NCBI GenBank assembly: GCA_031549885.1
Contig: JAVBPD010000147.1
Span: 1 to 20,738 of the forward strand
Direction of reading: 5' to 3'
From: WQUF01 sp031549885
GTDB lineage: Bacteria; Bacillota; Clostridia; Clostridiales; Clostridiaceae
Length of the DNA: 20,738 bases
A model generated the notes under the pieces. That model was not told the DNA's origin and did no database searches. It worked only from the letters and a program-made list of their open reading frames with translations. The translations under genes and the position numbers were made by a program. Shown in pieces: positions 5,353 through 13,945 of the stretch (position 1 is its first letter; every line of letters starts with the position of its first letter).

Positions 5353-7263
5353 TTAATCAATACATATTCTTTTAAAAATCATTTCCCCAGTAAATGGTAA
5401 GCTTGTATCTCCAACGGTCATATGCACAATAACAGCATCTTTATTTAAATCATCTTCTTCTAATTGTACCTTTAGCATATCTACACTTATCACTATAGGA
5501 TATGTACCTGGTTCTTTCTTTATAGCTGACTTATCTATCTTTATTTTATCTATGAGATTTACTCCAGTCATAACATTCCATGCCTTAACTCCTGAGTTCT
5601 TTATTATATCCTCATCTGTAAATAACTCTACATCTGCAATACTTGCTCTAAAATCATAAGCATTAATAGCTATATCACCAATAATATAAGTTTTGTTGTT
5701 TTTAACAAATATTTTAGTTTCAGGGCTTACATTTCCATTGTCATCTTCTTCTATTGCAAATATTTCTCCTGACATACCTACTCCGTTAGGTATTGGCATC
5801 TCCCAAGCTCCATCCTTTTCAACTTTAGTTACAATTCTCATATTATTGCTATCTTTAAAATTTACACTTACAATATTATCTGGCCTGCCAGTTCCAGATA
5901 TTACTTTATCTGATTCTGAAATGCTATTTACAAAAGGAGCCTTCAATTCTATATCTTCTGTTTTATCTAAGGTATTTTCTTCAGCAATTAAAGTTATGCT
6001 ATCCATTTGAAGTATATCGTTGTTTTCTTCCTCAAGCCTAGAAACTTCTATCTCTGGTTCATTAAACATTTCAACTACTTCAATATATGGATTAGAAAAA
6101 ACAGATAAAGTTGGCCTATCTATATTTGCATATTGAATCCCTGTTGCAGTAACGTTGTTTTCGTTATTTCCCCATGACCAAATACGGCTATTTTCATCTA
6201 AAGCAAGGGTAAAATTATTTGCTTTAGTGTCTAAAATATCTATTGATGTGCTTAAGCTTATAAATTTAACATCCTCATGAAAATCATTTATTTTTGTTGG
6301 ATACTTTATATTTTCATAATCCTTCTCATGTCCCCAAGCCCACAAGCTCCCCTTGTCATCGATTGCCAGAGAATAACCCTTTCTCTTTGATATAAATTTA
6401 AACATTGGCATCTCTACAATGCTATCTTTATCTATTCCAAATGCAAATTCTATTTCTTCGTTATTTTTAATTTCCTTAACCCTTCCATTTTCATCTAATA
6501 TTAATAATGACTTATCTCCACATGAAATCTGTTTTACGCAAGGTATATCATTTTCAAAATTTATTTTTATAGGTATAGGAACATTTGAAACACTATTGTC
6601 CATGTTTTCCCCCCAGAAATAAACTTTTCCGCAATTATCTAAAGCATAATATGTTCCATAATCTGCCACAACATCTATTACATCAAATAACCCGTGAACC
6701 ATTTTAGGTGCATATGTTTTTTTAGAGCCTGGATAACCATTTCCCCATGCCCACAAGTTTCCATTTAAATCTATTGCAAAAGATGTTAAATAATCTGCTT
6801 TTACTTTAGTAAATTTAGGTAAATCCGACCCATCTTCAGCTAATGTAATTTTAAATGGCCTTAGCATATTTGCACTTACATCTCCCATGCCTAATTGACC
6901 ACTTTCGCTGTTTCCAAACGACCATAAATCTCCATGAATATCTAGACACAGCGTTAAACCATAACCTGCAGTTATTTTAGAAAACTTAGGCAAAATATTA
7001 CCATCATCTGATACTAATATTCTTGTAGGCTCATTTCGAATTGCTGTATCTCCTAAACCTAATTGGCCATATTCATTTGACCCCCAAGACCAGATATCTC
7101 CTTTTTCATCTATAATTACAGAAAAACCTGAACCAGCTGCAAAATCTATAACATTATTTATTGTTTCACCATAAGTTTTTACACAAAATCCAAATAAAGC
7201 AATTAATTGTACAAAAGCAATAATCAATATAGTTTTATTTATAAGATTATATTTTGATTTCAT
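5353..7263 (-). CDS. Secreted RCC1-repeat beta-propeller protein with Ig-like domain and remnant LPFTG
   Basis: A 636-residue protein starting at ATG 7263 behind purine-rich AAGGAAG/GGAAGAG. Residues 1-32 look like a signal peptide (KSKYNLINK, then a hydrophobic core). Seven RCC1-type repeats follow, with their W-x-x-G cores near residues 58, 113, 171, 215, 261 (degenerate), 308 and 362, so one seven-blade propeller is likely. Residues about 445-520 resemble a bacterial Ig-like domain (SGTGRPDN...NGNVSPET). A further beta-rich region, 530-620, precedes SLPFTGE (621-627). LPFTG looks like a sortase motif, but only MIFKRICID follows, with no membrane helix or basic tail, so anchoring by sortase seems unlikely. 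The protein probably acts outside the cell; ligand and role are unknown. Confidence 0.8.
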   Translation of the reverse strand: MKSKYNLINKTILIIAFVQLIALFGFCVKTYGETINNVIDFAAGSGFSVIIDEKGDIWSWGSNEYGQLGLGDTAIRNEPTRILVSDDGNILPKFSKITAGYGLTLCLDIHGDLWSFGNSESGQLGMGDVSANMLRPFKITLAEDGSDLPKFTKVKADYLTSFAIDLNGNLWAWGNGYPGSKKTYAPKMVHGLFDVIDVVADYGTYYALDNCGKVYFWGENMDNSVSNVPIPIKINFENDIPCVKQISCGDKSLLILDENGRVKEIKNNEEIEFAFGIDKDSIVEMPMFKFISKRKGYSLAIDDKGSLWAWGHEKDYENIKYPTKINDFHEDVKFISLSTSIDILDTKANNFTLALDENSRIWSWGNNENNVTATGIQYANIDRPTLSVFSNPYIEVVEMFNEPEIEVSRLEEENNDILQMDSITLIAEENTLDKTEDIELKAPFVNSISESDKVISGTGRPDNIVSVNFKDSNNMRIVTKVEKDGAWEMPIPNGVGMSGEIFAIEEDDNGNVSPETKIFVKNNKTYIIGDIAINAYDFRASIADVELFTDEDIIKNSGVKAWNVMTGVNLIDKIKIDKSAIKKEPGTYPIVISVDMLKVQLEEDDLNKDAVIVHMTVGDTSLPFTGEMIFKRICID

Positions 7264-7318
7264 CTTTCTCTTCCACTTCCTTAGATTTAAATTATTTTAA
7301 TTTATTAATGGATATTTT

Positions 7319-7325
7319 TGTCGAA
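7319..7325. promoter_or_regulatory. Candidate Spo0A (0A) box upstream of the RCC1 gene
   Basis: TGTCGAA, the 0A-box consensus, occurs once here, about 56 bases upstream of the RCC1 start codon. The surrounding 7264-7442 gap also holds a possible promoter on the minus strand (TTTACC, 17 nt, TATAGT) and an AT-rich leader. A 7-bp match can arise by chance, so this is only suggestive of control by sporulation or stationary phase. Confidence 0.35.
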
Positions 7326-7442
7326 ATCAAAATTTATATACTCTATTTTTGTATTTTACTATATTTAATTATAATATTGCGGTAAAGATCTTATGCAAAT
7401 GCTTTAGGCCTACCCCTAAAAAAAGAGCAACAGATACTAAAA

Positions 7443-8045
7443 CTATCTATTGCCATCTTCTATACTTATATTGCTTAAAAATGATTTAGCATTTATTATA
7501 TCTTTTGCGTAAAATGCATAAATATAGTTTTTATTTCCAAAAAAAACATTTATAAAATAAACTCTACAAAATGCATTTTTATTTAAGTTTGATGAACTAT
7601 TTTCTTGAAATTTAAATGCAAATCTATCATTGTCATTAAAAACAGATACATTTATTTTTTCGCCATATGCTAAAAGCTTCTTCCCCTCTTTGCTTAAAAG
7701 TATATAGCTTATTTTTACAATATCTGGTTTGTAATTCCCAAAATTAAGTTTAATAACATTATCTTTAGGAATATTTTGAATATCTGGAATTTTAGAATTT
7801 ATATTTAAAATACTTTTATTAAAAGATATTTTCTCATAAATTGAAGCATCATCTAAATCTACTTTAAAGCATTCTAAGGATTTGTCTTGAAAGTTAATTT
7901 TAAGCTTAGGAGCGCTTAAAACTAAATTTCTATAAGTTAAGCTTCTAAGCCATGGTGAAATAAAAAATATAACTAAAAAAAGAACAATTAAAAAAACACA
8001 ACTATATTTAAATGATTTATGTGGCTTTAACATATATATTTTCAT
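7443..8045 (-). CDS. Unidentified protein with one N-terminal membrane anchor
   Basis: Two hundred residues: a short basic N-terminus (KPHKSFKYS), one hydrophobic segment (residues about 15-33), and an extracytoplasmic domain rich in alternating hydrophobic and polar residues, suggesting beta structure. I recognise no domain. It has no Cys pair or lipobox and only scattered charged residues. The ATG at 8045 directly abuts AAGGGGG. Met5 is an alternative start, but it is about 12 nt from the same ribosome site, so neither spacing is ideal. It begins 50 nt after the hydrogenase operon's last gene and no terminator is visible there, so it may be its distal member, but nothing in the protein suggests a hydrogenase role. 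Confidence 0.6.
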   Translation of the reverse strand: MKIYMLKPHKSFKYSCVFLIVLFLVIFFISPWLRSLTYRNLVLSAPKLKINFQDKSLECFKVDLDDASIYEKISFNKSILNINSKIPDIQNIPKDNVIKLNFGNYKPDIVKISYILLSKEGKKLLAYGEKINVSVFNDNDRFAFKFQENSSSNLNKNAFCRVYFINVFFGNKNYIYAFYAKDIINAKSFLSNISIEDGNR

Positions 8046-8095
8046 CCCCCTTGAAAATAAATTTAAACACTTTTTTTGTTAAAACCATTGAATGA

Positions 8096-9634
8096 TTATT
8101 TCTTTTTCTTATCTTTATTTTTTTTATTATTATTTTTCTTGTTCTTAAGTTTATTCTCAGTTGCTTGTTTATGGATGTATTCTGGAACCTTAACCTCTAA
8201 TTCCTTTAGTGCTACTTCTTTATTATCCCCCTCTTTATTTCCATCTTCTTTATTATCATAATTTTCAGGGAAAATCTTTTGAAGCAAATCCTTTTTTATC
8301 ACATTGTGAGTTGTCCTTCCACTTGTGAAATCTTCCCTTTTATATATTACTTGAACTGAGGACTCATTTTTAGAATCATCTTCTACAAAATTTTTCTCAG
8401 GAAAAAGCTCTTTAAGTAATTCTCTGCTCCTAATTGTAGTATTCATAAGATCTACTGTAGTGTTCATAAGATCTACTGTGTTATCAGTGTTTTCTTGTTT
8501 TGCTTTAAATTCTTTATTTTCAATTTTTCCATCTTTAATTATGACTTCTTCGTCTTTAACTTTCTCTTCCTTAACTTCTTTCTCTTTAACCTTTTCCTCT
8601 TTAACTTCTTCTTTGATTTGTGTTTCTTCTTTTTCTATGATTTCATGTTGCTCCAGCTTTTCATGATCTTTAATTTCTTCTTTGTTATTGCTTTCAATTT
8701 TATTATTGCTTTCAATAGGTTTTTCTTTAACCTCATCTTTTTTAACTAAAATATTTTTTAACAAACCCTTTATATTAGTAGTAGTTTCAAAAAGTGATTC
8801 CTTTATAGTTTTTTTGCTTTCTTCTTCATTTGAGAATAGTTCTTTTAATAGATCATTATTTTGAGATTCTGAAGCTAAATCTTTTTTCTCTTCTTTTATA
8901 GGATCTGGTTTACTTACAACTTTGCTTTCTTTAACTATTAAAGCATCTCTTTGTATATTTTCAACTGGTATATTTTTAATTGGTATTATCTTTACGTCTT
9001 CTACATTAATTTCATTAATTATACCATCATAATCTAGTTCAAATACTTCTATAGATTTTGCTTCAACAATCTTATCATGGACAATTTTTTCTTCATTTTC
9101 ATTAAATAGTATTTTAATTAATTCTCCTCTTGCTTCTTTCTCTTCTGATTTTTTATTTTCTTCATAGACCACATCAACCTGACCATGTATGGTAGTCAAA
9201 AGCTCCTCTATTTGAGTTACTGTAATAGGTTGAGTAACACTTAAAACTTCATTTCTATTAGATTTGTAGTCTTCTATAAGCATTGTGCCTTCAGTTTTAA
9301 ACATGTTAACATCTGCATTTACAAATTTTGATTCATTATTAAATGAAATAGCATTTCTAGGGCAAAAATCGCTGCATAATCCACAGAAAACACAAGTTTT
9401 CATATCAAATTTATATGTGATTCTCTTTCCACTTGGAGTATTTTCAATAAAATCAGTTATGGATTTAGGGGTACACACCTCTATGCACTTTTTACAATTT
9501 ATACATTTATCTGGATCAAATACTATACATCCTCTATAAGTCTTTGGTGCTTTATTAATATTTGCTTTTGTATTAGACTTTTTAAAAATATTCAATATAG
9601 CATGTCTAATATAGGTTATATTTAGCAATATCAA
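8096..9634 (-). CDS. mbhN: Hydrogenase ferredoxin-like subunit (MbhN/NuoI type) with long charged tail
   Basis: Residues 36-100 are a two-[4Fe-4S] ferredoxin domain: Cys44, 47, 50, 54 and Cys81, 84, 87, 91. In group 4 hydrogenases this subunit passes electrons from ferredoxin to the NuoB-like subunit. The family is usually about 120-180 residues; this protein has 512. Residues about 130-512 are rich in Lys, Glu and Asn, probably disordered, and end in KNKDKKKK. A short motif of the form L-[LI]-K-x-[LI]-[FL]-x-x-E recurs near 171, 261, 290, 405 and 449, best seen in DLLKELF and ELLKELFPE. The TTG start at 9634 overlaps the stop of mbhJ by 4 nt (TTGA) behind AAAGGAAAGGG. I see no frame shift or foreign base composition, so the tail seems to be part of the gene. 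Confidence 0.82.
   Translation of the reverse strand: MILLNITYIRHAILNIFKKSNTKANINKAPKTYRGCIVFDPDKCINCKKCIEVCTPKSITDFIENTPSGKRITYKFDMKTCVFCGLCSDFCPRNAISFNNESKFVNADVNMFKTEGTMLIEDYKSNRNEVLSVTQPITVTQIEELLTTIHGQVDVVYEENKKSEEKEARGELIKILFNENEEKIVHDKIVEAKSIEVFELDYDGIINEINVEDVKIIPIKNIPVENIQRDALIVKESKVVSKPDPIKEEKKDLASESQNNDLLKELFSNEEESKKTIKESLFETTTNIKGLLKNILVKKDEVKEKPIESNNKIESNNKEEIKDHEKLEQHEIIEKEETQIKEEVKEEKVKEKEVKEEKVKDEEVIIKDGKIENKEFKAKQENTDNTVDLMNTTVDLMNTTIRSRELLKELFPEKNFVEDDSKNESSVQVIYKREDFTSGRTTHNVIKKDLLQKIFPENYDNKEDGNKEGDNKEVALKELEVKVPEYIHKQATENKLKNKKNNNKKNKDKKKK
8439..8480 (-). repeat. Two tandem 21-bp units inside mbhN
   Basis: Units 8439-8459 and 8460-8480 differ at only two positions and encode VDLMNTT twice (residues about 387-400). 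They are in frame, so they look like a recent in-frame duplication within the low-complexity tail, a place where strains may differ in copy number. Confidence 0.8.
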
Positions 9635-10077
9635 TCCCTTTCCTTTCTATTATTGAGCAAATTAACAGCTTCTAAAATACTTTCTAAAATAGCATTAGGT
9701 CTAGGAGGACATCCAGCTAAATTAATATCCACATTTATCCATCTTAAAAGAGGCCCATCAACTGCATAACTATCGCTAAATACACCACAGCTTAAAGAAC
9801 AAGTCCCGACAGATACAATAGCTTTAGGTTCTGGGATTTTAGACAGAATATCTTTAACTCTGTCTTTGCTTCCTGAATTTGATGTTAAACAGCCAGTGAC
9901 TAAAATTATATCTGCTTGATTTGGATTATTTGTGAATTTTATGCCATACTTTTCTAAGTCATATTTTGACCCAAGCATTGCCTTTATTTCCACATCACAT
10001 CCATTACAGGATCCCGTCCTTAAATGAAATATCCAAGGAGATCTACTTTGGCTTTTTTTTACTAATTTTTTAAGCAT
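9631..10077 (-). CDS. mbhJ: [NiFe]-hydrogenase small subunit (MbhJ/NuoB type)
   Basis: A 148-residue soluble protein holding one proximal [4Fe-4S] cluster. The ligands are readable as Cys24 and Cys27 (GSCNGCDVE), Cys93 (GTCSLSC) and Cys123 (AGCPPRP). This is the short small subunit of group 4 hydrogenases and complex I, without the extra clusters or Tat signal of uptake hydrogenases. It sits between the ferredoxin subunit and the large subunit's NiFe site. ATG 10077 has GGAG upstream. It follows mbhM by 12 nt and overlaps mbhN by 4 nt, so the three are surely co-transcribed. Confidence 0.93.
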   Translation of the reverse strand: MLKKLVKKSQSRSPWIFHLRTGSCNGCDVEIKAMLGSKYDLEKYGIKFTNNPNQADIILVTGCLTSNSGSKDRVKDILSKIPEPKAIVSVGTCSLSCGVFSDSYAVDGPLLRWINVDINLAGCPPRPNAILESILEAVNLLNNRKERD

Positions 10078-10089
10078 GATCTTTTCTCC

Positions 10090-11061
10090 TTATAATTTAA
10101 AGTACACTAATACTAAACTAATTATCGACAAAACTGTAGGTACTTTTATAAAAAAACTCACCGCTTGCTCAATTTTAATTTTTGAAGTTATGCTTTTCAC
10201 AAATGATATTGAAATTATTATTACAATAATAACTATGATATAAAAAACAACAATATTCAATATATTTATAGATGAAACTAAAAATGTAAAAAACAATGTG
10301 ACAAATATGGATGATACTATTACAAAATTAACTGCTTTTGTAAATTTTACCACACCTAAAAGAAAACCTCCAAACACAGAAGATATTCCCCCAAATATTT
10401 CAGTGTTTGAATCATATATATCAAAAGGCGACATTCCAAGTATGGCTGGTATAAGCATTAAAAATGAAATTGCAGCAGGTATCATCGATATCTTTTTTAT
10501 TAAAGGTCCATATTTAATTTGATAGTCGTATATGCTCTTTAACGTCAAAGAAATTCCACTTTCAGATCCTTCATTTACTTTATAAACAACTGATATAAAT
10601 ATAATTATAAGAGGTATACTAAATGAAATTAACATTACTATAGCTCTTGAAATATTTATTCCTGCAAACCTATTTCCGGATGCTGCTTGCGCTAATATTA
10701 GCGTTATGATAGGAAATAGCATCAGTATTAATATGAATATTATATCAGATGAGTTTCCCCAAATAAAATAATTACTGAAAATAGGAATATACATTTGCAT
10801 TAAAAGCGTTGTAACCATTGACAATACTGGTGCAGCTATAAATATTGATTTAAAAGCTTTAGAAGGTAGAGTTATTCCTTTTGACGAAAATTTTACAAAA
10901 TCATAAATTGGCTGTAATATACTACTTCCATGCCTTTGTTGCATTATTGAATACATCTTTTCTTCAATACCCATTAAAATAAAGCCAAAGAGTGAAACAA
11001 ATATGACACCTGGAAATATTAAAATGCAAACTATAAATTTTAGAATTTCTACGATATTCAT
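10090..11061 (-). CDS. mbhM: Membrane anchor subunit (MbhM/NuoH type)
   Basis: A 323-residue protein with about eight hydrophobic helices. The first cytoplasmic loop has the family pattern GIEEKMYSIMQQRHGSSILQPIYDFVKF (split by a short polar stretch), equivalent to the ERK...QxRxGP...GxLQPxxDxxKL block of NuoH. Further on, SGNRFAGINISRA and a MSPFDI-type segment match NuoH loops. The subunit links the peripheral redox arm to the ion-pumping membrane arm. ATG 11061 lies behind GGGGGATAA. Its start is 2 nt after the mbhH stop. Confidence 0.92.
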   Translation of the reverse strand: MNIVEILKFIVCILIFPGVIFVSLFGFILMGIEEKMYSIMQQRHGSSILQPIYDFVKFSSKGITLPSKAFKSIFIAAPVLSMVTTLLMQMYIPIFSNYFIWGNSSDIIFILILMLFPIITLILAQAASGNRFAGINISRAIVMLISFSIPLIIIFISVVYKVNEGSESGISLTLKSIYDYQIKYGPLIKKISMIPAAISFLMLIPAILGMSPFDIYDSNTEIFGGISSVFGGFLLGVVKFTKAVNFVIVSSIFVTLFFTFLVSSINILNIVVFYIIVIIVIIISISFVKSITSKIKIEQAVSFFIKVPTVLSIISLVLVYFKL

Positions 11062-11063
11062 AC

Positions 11064-12938
11064 TTATCCCCCTAGTCTAATAAATAAAGCTATATAAATG
11101 GTTAAAGACACAAAAATAGATAACAATATAAAAACATAATTGTTTAAGCTTTCTGTTTTAAACCTTTTAAATATCTTAAAATACTTTCCAAAATTGTTGT
11201 TTAAACTCCAAATAAGTTCAGATGATGTATAGCCATCTACTTCTTCATTTAAGTCATATACCGCCTCTTCATGGAATTTATTTTTAAGAGATCTTCCAGT
11301 TAGGTATTTAATGATAATAAACGCCAAATATAGAATAATCCCTATCAACACTAGTATGAAAAGCCATTTTAAAGGAGTAATTTCATTTTCAATATTTAAA
11401 GCTGTTGCAAACTTTCCTTCTGATTCACCATGATTCATATATGCATTTCTATCATAAATAGAAGCTACTATTGAGTTTAAAAAATTATTTATAATAAATT
11501 GAGGAAATAATCCTGTAATGATACACATTAAGCTTAAAAACATCATTGAAATACTTACGCTGTTATGAAGCTTAACTTTTTTAACATCTTGCTTATTTTT
11601 TACATTTAAAATAGCATATAGAACTTTTATAAGTGAAATAAATATGAGTAAAAATCCTAAAACTGAAATTATAATAATAGGAATAAACCCTATATTTAAC
11701 AATCCTTTATATAGCATCCATTTTGAAACAAATCCGTTTAACATGGGTATTCCCATTGTGCTAAATATGCCAATTAAAAAGCATATAACAAGCAGCAAGC
11801 TTTTATATCTAATATTTCCCATTTTATCAACATCATCTGTACCCATTGTTTTTTCAATGATTTCTTCACAAAAATACAAAAGTGGAATAAAAAAAGCCAT
11901 ATTTAACATATGATAAATAGCGCCATAAGCCCCTAATTGCATAGGCGTATCATAAGAAAAAAGCGAAATTCCAATGCCAATTATAAAATACCCACCTTCT
12001 GATAAAGCTATATATGTGATAATTTTTTTTAAACTATTTTCAACTAAAGCTTTCATTACAGATATAATTATAATTAAAAATCCCCAAATTATAAAAAGCC
12101 ACTCTAGGTGAAACTTATTGCCATTAAATAAAGTAAATGAAATTCTAACTAAAGCATAAATTCCAGCTATAAACGTACCTATAACTGTAACAGAGGAGGA
12201 ATTAAATTCTGAATTATATTGTATTTTAGAAAGGATATTATGAAAAGGCATAAATAAAAGTTTTGCACCATATCCAGATAACAAAAAAACTAAAGATGAA
12301 ATAACTAAGAAAGAAGTATCATCTTTTATAACCTTTATTAATTCTCCAATATTAAATGTTCCAAAGAATACATACAAAATAATTGTTCCTGAAAATATAA
12401 ATAAACTGCAAATGCATTGAAATACAATATAGTTTAAATTGTCTTTCATATTGCTAACTTGATCATATCTTAACAAAAATGCTTGAGATAATACCATAAT
12501 TTCAGCAGCAATATATGTGATAAATAAATCTCCAGATGTTAAAAATACTGTTAACGCTCCTATAAATATGGTTATTATGGAATAATACTTGCTTTTTTTC
12601 TCGTTTAAATTTACTAAATTGAATATTACAAAGCTAATATAAACAATAGCCATAATGATTATCAGAAACATGTTAAAATAATCTACATATAAGTTTATTT
12701 CCTTCAAAGCATCATTTTTTGTAAAATTGCTAAATAGGTAAACAAAAGTGGTATTGTGATGAAATACAACATACCCCATATAAATAGAAATTATAACAAA
12801 TAAAGATGCAATACATATAAATACATATTTATGCATTTTAAAATATTTTTTACTATTTAAAATATTTAATAAAAGTGCTCCAATAAATAACACTACAATA
12901 AGTATTAAAGGAAGTGTTTGATATAAATCATTATTCAT
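11064..12938 (-). CDS. mbhH: Antiporter-like ion-translocating subunit, MbhH with C-terminal MbhI-like extension
   Basis: A 624-residue membrane protein of the MrpD/NuoL-M-N family, with about 14 helices in the first 500 residues. The two residues central to ion pumping are visible: Glu146 in TYIAAEIMVL (helix 5) and Lys226 in SGYGAKLLFMPFH (helix 7). Typical MbhH is near 510 residues. The extra part here (about 515-624) has one helix (LKWLFILVLIGIILYLAF), a polar stretch, and a final helix, which resembles the separate small subunit MbhI of archaeal Mbh. No separate mbhI gene lies in the operon, so a fusion is likely. ATG 12938 overlaps the mbhG stop by 4 nt and follows GGAGGGG. Confidence 0.9.
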   Translation of the reverse strand: MNNDLYQTLPLILIVVLFIGALLLNILNSKKYFKMHKYVFICIASLFVIISIYMGYVVFHHNTTFVYLFSNFTKNDALKEINLYVDYFNMFLIIIMAIVYISFVIFNLVNLNEKKSKYYSIITIFIGALTVFLTSGDLFITYIAAEIMVLSQAFLLRYDQVSNMKDNLNYIVFQCICSLFIFSGTIILYVFFGTFNIGELIKVIKDDTSFLVISSLVFLLSGYGAKLLFMPFHNILSKIQYNSEFNSSSVTVIGTFIAGIYALVRISFTLFNGNKFHLEWLFIIWGFLIIIISVMKALVENSLKKIITYIALSEGGYFIIGIGISLFSYDTPMQLGAYGAIYHMLNMAFFIPLLYFCEEIIEKTMGTDDVDKMGNIRYKSLLLVICFLIGIFSTMGIPMLNGFVSKWMLYKGLLNIGFIPIIIISVLGFLLIFISLIKVLYAILNVKNKQDVKKVKLHNSVSISMMFLSLMCIITGLFPQFIINNFLNSIVASIYDRNAYMNHGESEGKFATALNIENEITPLKWLFILVLIGIILYLAFIIIKYLTGRSLKNKFHEEAVYDLNEEVDGYTSSELIWSLNNNFGKYFKIFKRFKTESLNNYVFILLSIFVSLTIYIALFIRLGG

Positions 12939-13267
12939 TTTACCCCTCCTTTAAAATTATTTATTTGCAATTTCTTATTATTATTTATTTTTGAAATTAT
13001 TACAAGGCAGACAGTTAAAGTAAAGATCCTTATTATATCAAAAATTACTAAAGCATTTTCTAAAAAAGGATCAAACAAACTTTTAGTTTCATTAAATATA
13101 AATAAGTATTTAAAATTAAAGCCAATATTTAATGATACCACAAAAATGATTATGCTAAACCAAATCAAAGATATTGCCACTATATTTTTAAACATATCAT
13201 TTTGAAATATGAGCATGTAAAAACCTGCAAGCGCTATAAATAAACAAATAAAATAATTAAATATCAT
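12935..13267 (-). CDS. mbhG: MrpC/NuoK-type membrane subunit (MbhG)
   Basis: A 110-residue protein with three hydrophobic helices, the layout of MrpC, MbhG and NuoK. The segment DPFLENALVIFDIIRIFTLT, in which a loop leads into the third helix, is like the DPxxxALVLTxIVI block of MrpC, here with VIFDIIRI. It packs beside the MrpD-like subunit H, its downstream neighbour, as in Mrp antiporters. The start ATG 13267 has AGGGGG eight bases before it. Confidence 0.85.
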   Translation of the reverse strand: MIFNYFICLFIALAGFYMLIFQNDMFKNIVAISLIWFSIIIFVVSLNIGFNFKYLFIFNETKSLFDPFLENALVIFDIIRIFTLTVCLVIISKINNNKKLQINNFKGGVK

Positions 13268-13278
13268 TAGTCTGCCCC

Positions 13279-13689
13279 CTAGTCTTTATTTTCGCTATTA
13301 CTATGTTTTATTAATTTTAACAAAAGGCTTCCTATTCCAAAAATAATTGTTAAAGAAAAAAATATATTAATTGTAACTTCATTAACATATAAATTTTCGC
13401 TTAAAATAAATATATTAATTCCATTTTGCCAAATAAATATAAACAAAATTATTAAGATAGCTATTATGCTGTAACCATAATAAAAAAACTTATACAATTT
13501 AGTGTGAACATCTTTATAATATCCCACAATTAGAAAAATGCAAAGTGATACAATAAAAATCAGCGCTCCTGAAATGCCAAAAATTAAATTATTATTATCT
13601 AGCATCATGTATAAACCATAAACTAAAATTACAGGAGTTATTAAAAAAGCATAGGCTTTTATTAAATCAAATAACTTGTTTTTGCTCAC
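13279..13689 (-). CDS. mbhF: MrpB-type membrane subunit (MbhF)
   Basis: About 136 residues with four hydrophobic segments, in the MnhB/MrpB place of the operon. The open frame extends to an ATG at 13722, but GTG 13689 is the better start: AAGGTG precedes it by about six bases, it trims the overlap with mbhE to 23 nt, and the protein then begins MSKNKLFDLIKAYAFLITPVILVYGLY, where a short charged helix leads into the first membrane span as in other MbhF proteins. Assignment depends partly on gene order, since MrpB proteins are poorly conserved. Role: structural part of the cation-antiporter module. Confidence 0.8.
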   Translation of the reverse strand: MSKNKLFDLIKAYAFLITPVILVYGLYMMLDNNNLIFGISGALIFIVSLCIFLIVGYYKDVHTKLYKFFYYGYSIIAILIILFIFIWQNGINIFILSENLYVNEVTINIFFSLTIIFGIGSLLLKLIKHSNSENKD

Positions 13690-13945
13690 GCTTTTCACCT
13701 TCTTTTTTAACAAGCAATACATTTGATATACCTGCTGTAGCTGTAGATATCAACAAAATAACTACTACTAAATCAAAAGATCTAAAGTTAGCTAAATTAA
13801 AAGGAATAGAGTCCTCTTTTAAAAGCACCTCGTCACTTTTATAAGCGCTATCTTCCTTTACAATTTCTCCACTATATTGAAAAAAACCTATAGATATAAA
13901 TGTAATAATTACAATTATAAGAAAACTAAAAAAGATCTTTTTCAT
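13667..13945 (-). CDS. mbhE: MbhE-type hydrogenase membrane subunit
   Basis: About 92 residues: an N-terminal membrane helix, an extracellular acidic loop (KEDSAYKSDEV), then NLANFRSFDLVVVILLISTATAGI, where an N-x-x-x-FRxFD turn leads into a second helix. That turn is the hallmark of MbhE and of the matching C-terminal part of MrpA (in which it usually reads N-VT-LLDFRxxDT). I prefer ATG 13945 with AAGGAA nine bases upstream to the TTG at 13954. It overlaps mbhD by 20 nt and mbhF by 23 nt. Confidence 0.82.
   Translation of the reverse strand: MKKIFFSFLIIVIITFISIGFFQYSGEIVKEDSAYKSDEVLLKEDSIPFNLANFRSFDLVVVILLISTATAGISNVLLVKKEGEKREQKQVI

Noticed and set aside
7430..7455. Terminator after the membrane protein gene (GATAG...GTATC and a T7 run)
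   Set aside because: The stem has about four pairs and is separated from the T run by several bases.
8046..8095. Terminator between mbhN and the membrane protein gene
   Set aside because: No stable stem next to a T run on the minus strand; the gap instead holds a ribosome site, so read-through is more likely.
8076..8864. Several plus-strand ORFs rich in Phe, Leu and Ser opposite mbhN
   Set aside because: They are antisense shadows of the Lys/Glu-rich tail codons; none has a ribosome site or a recognisable domain.
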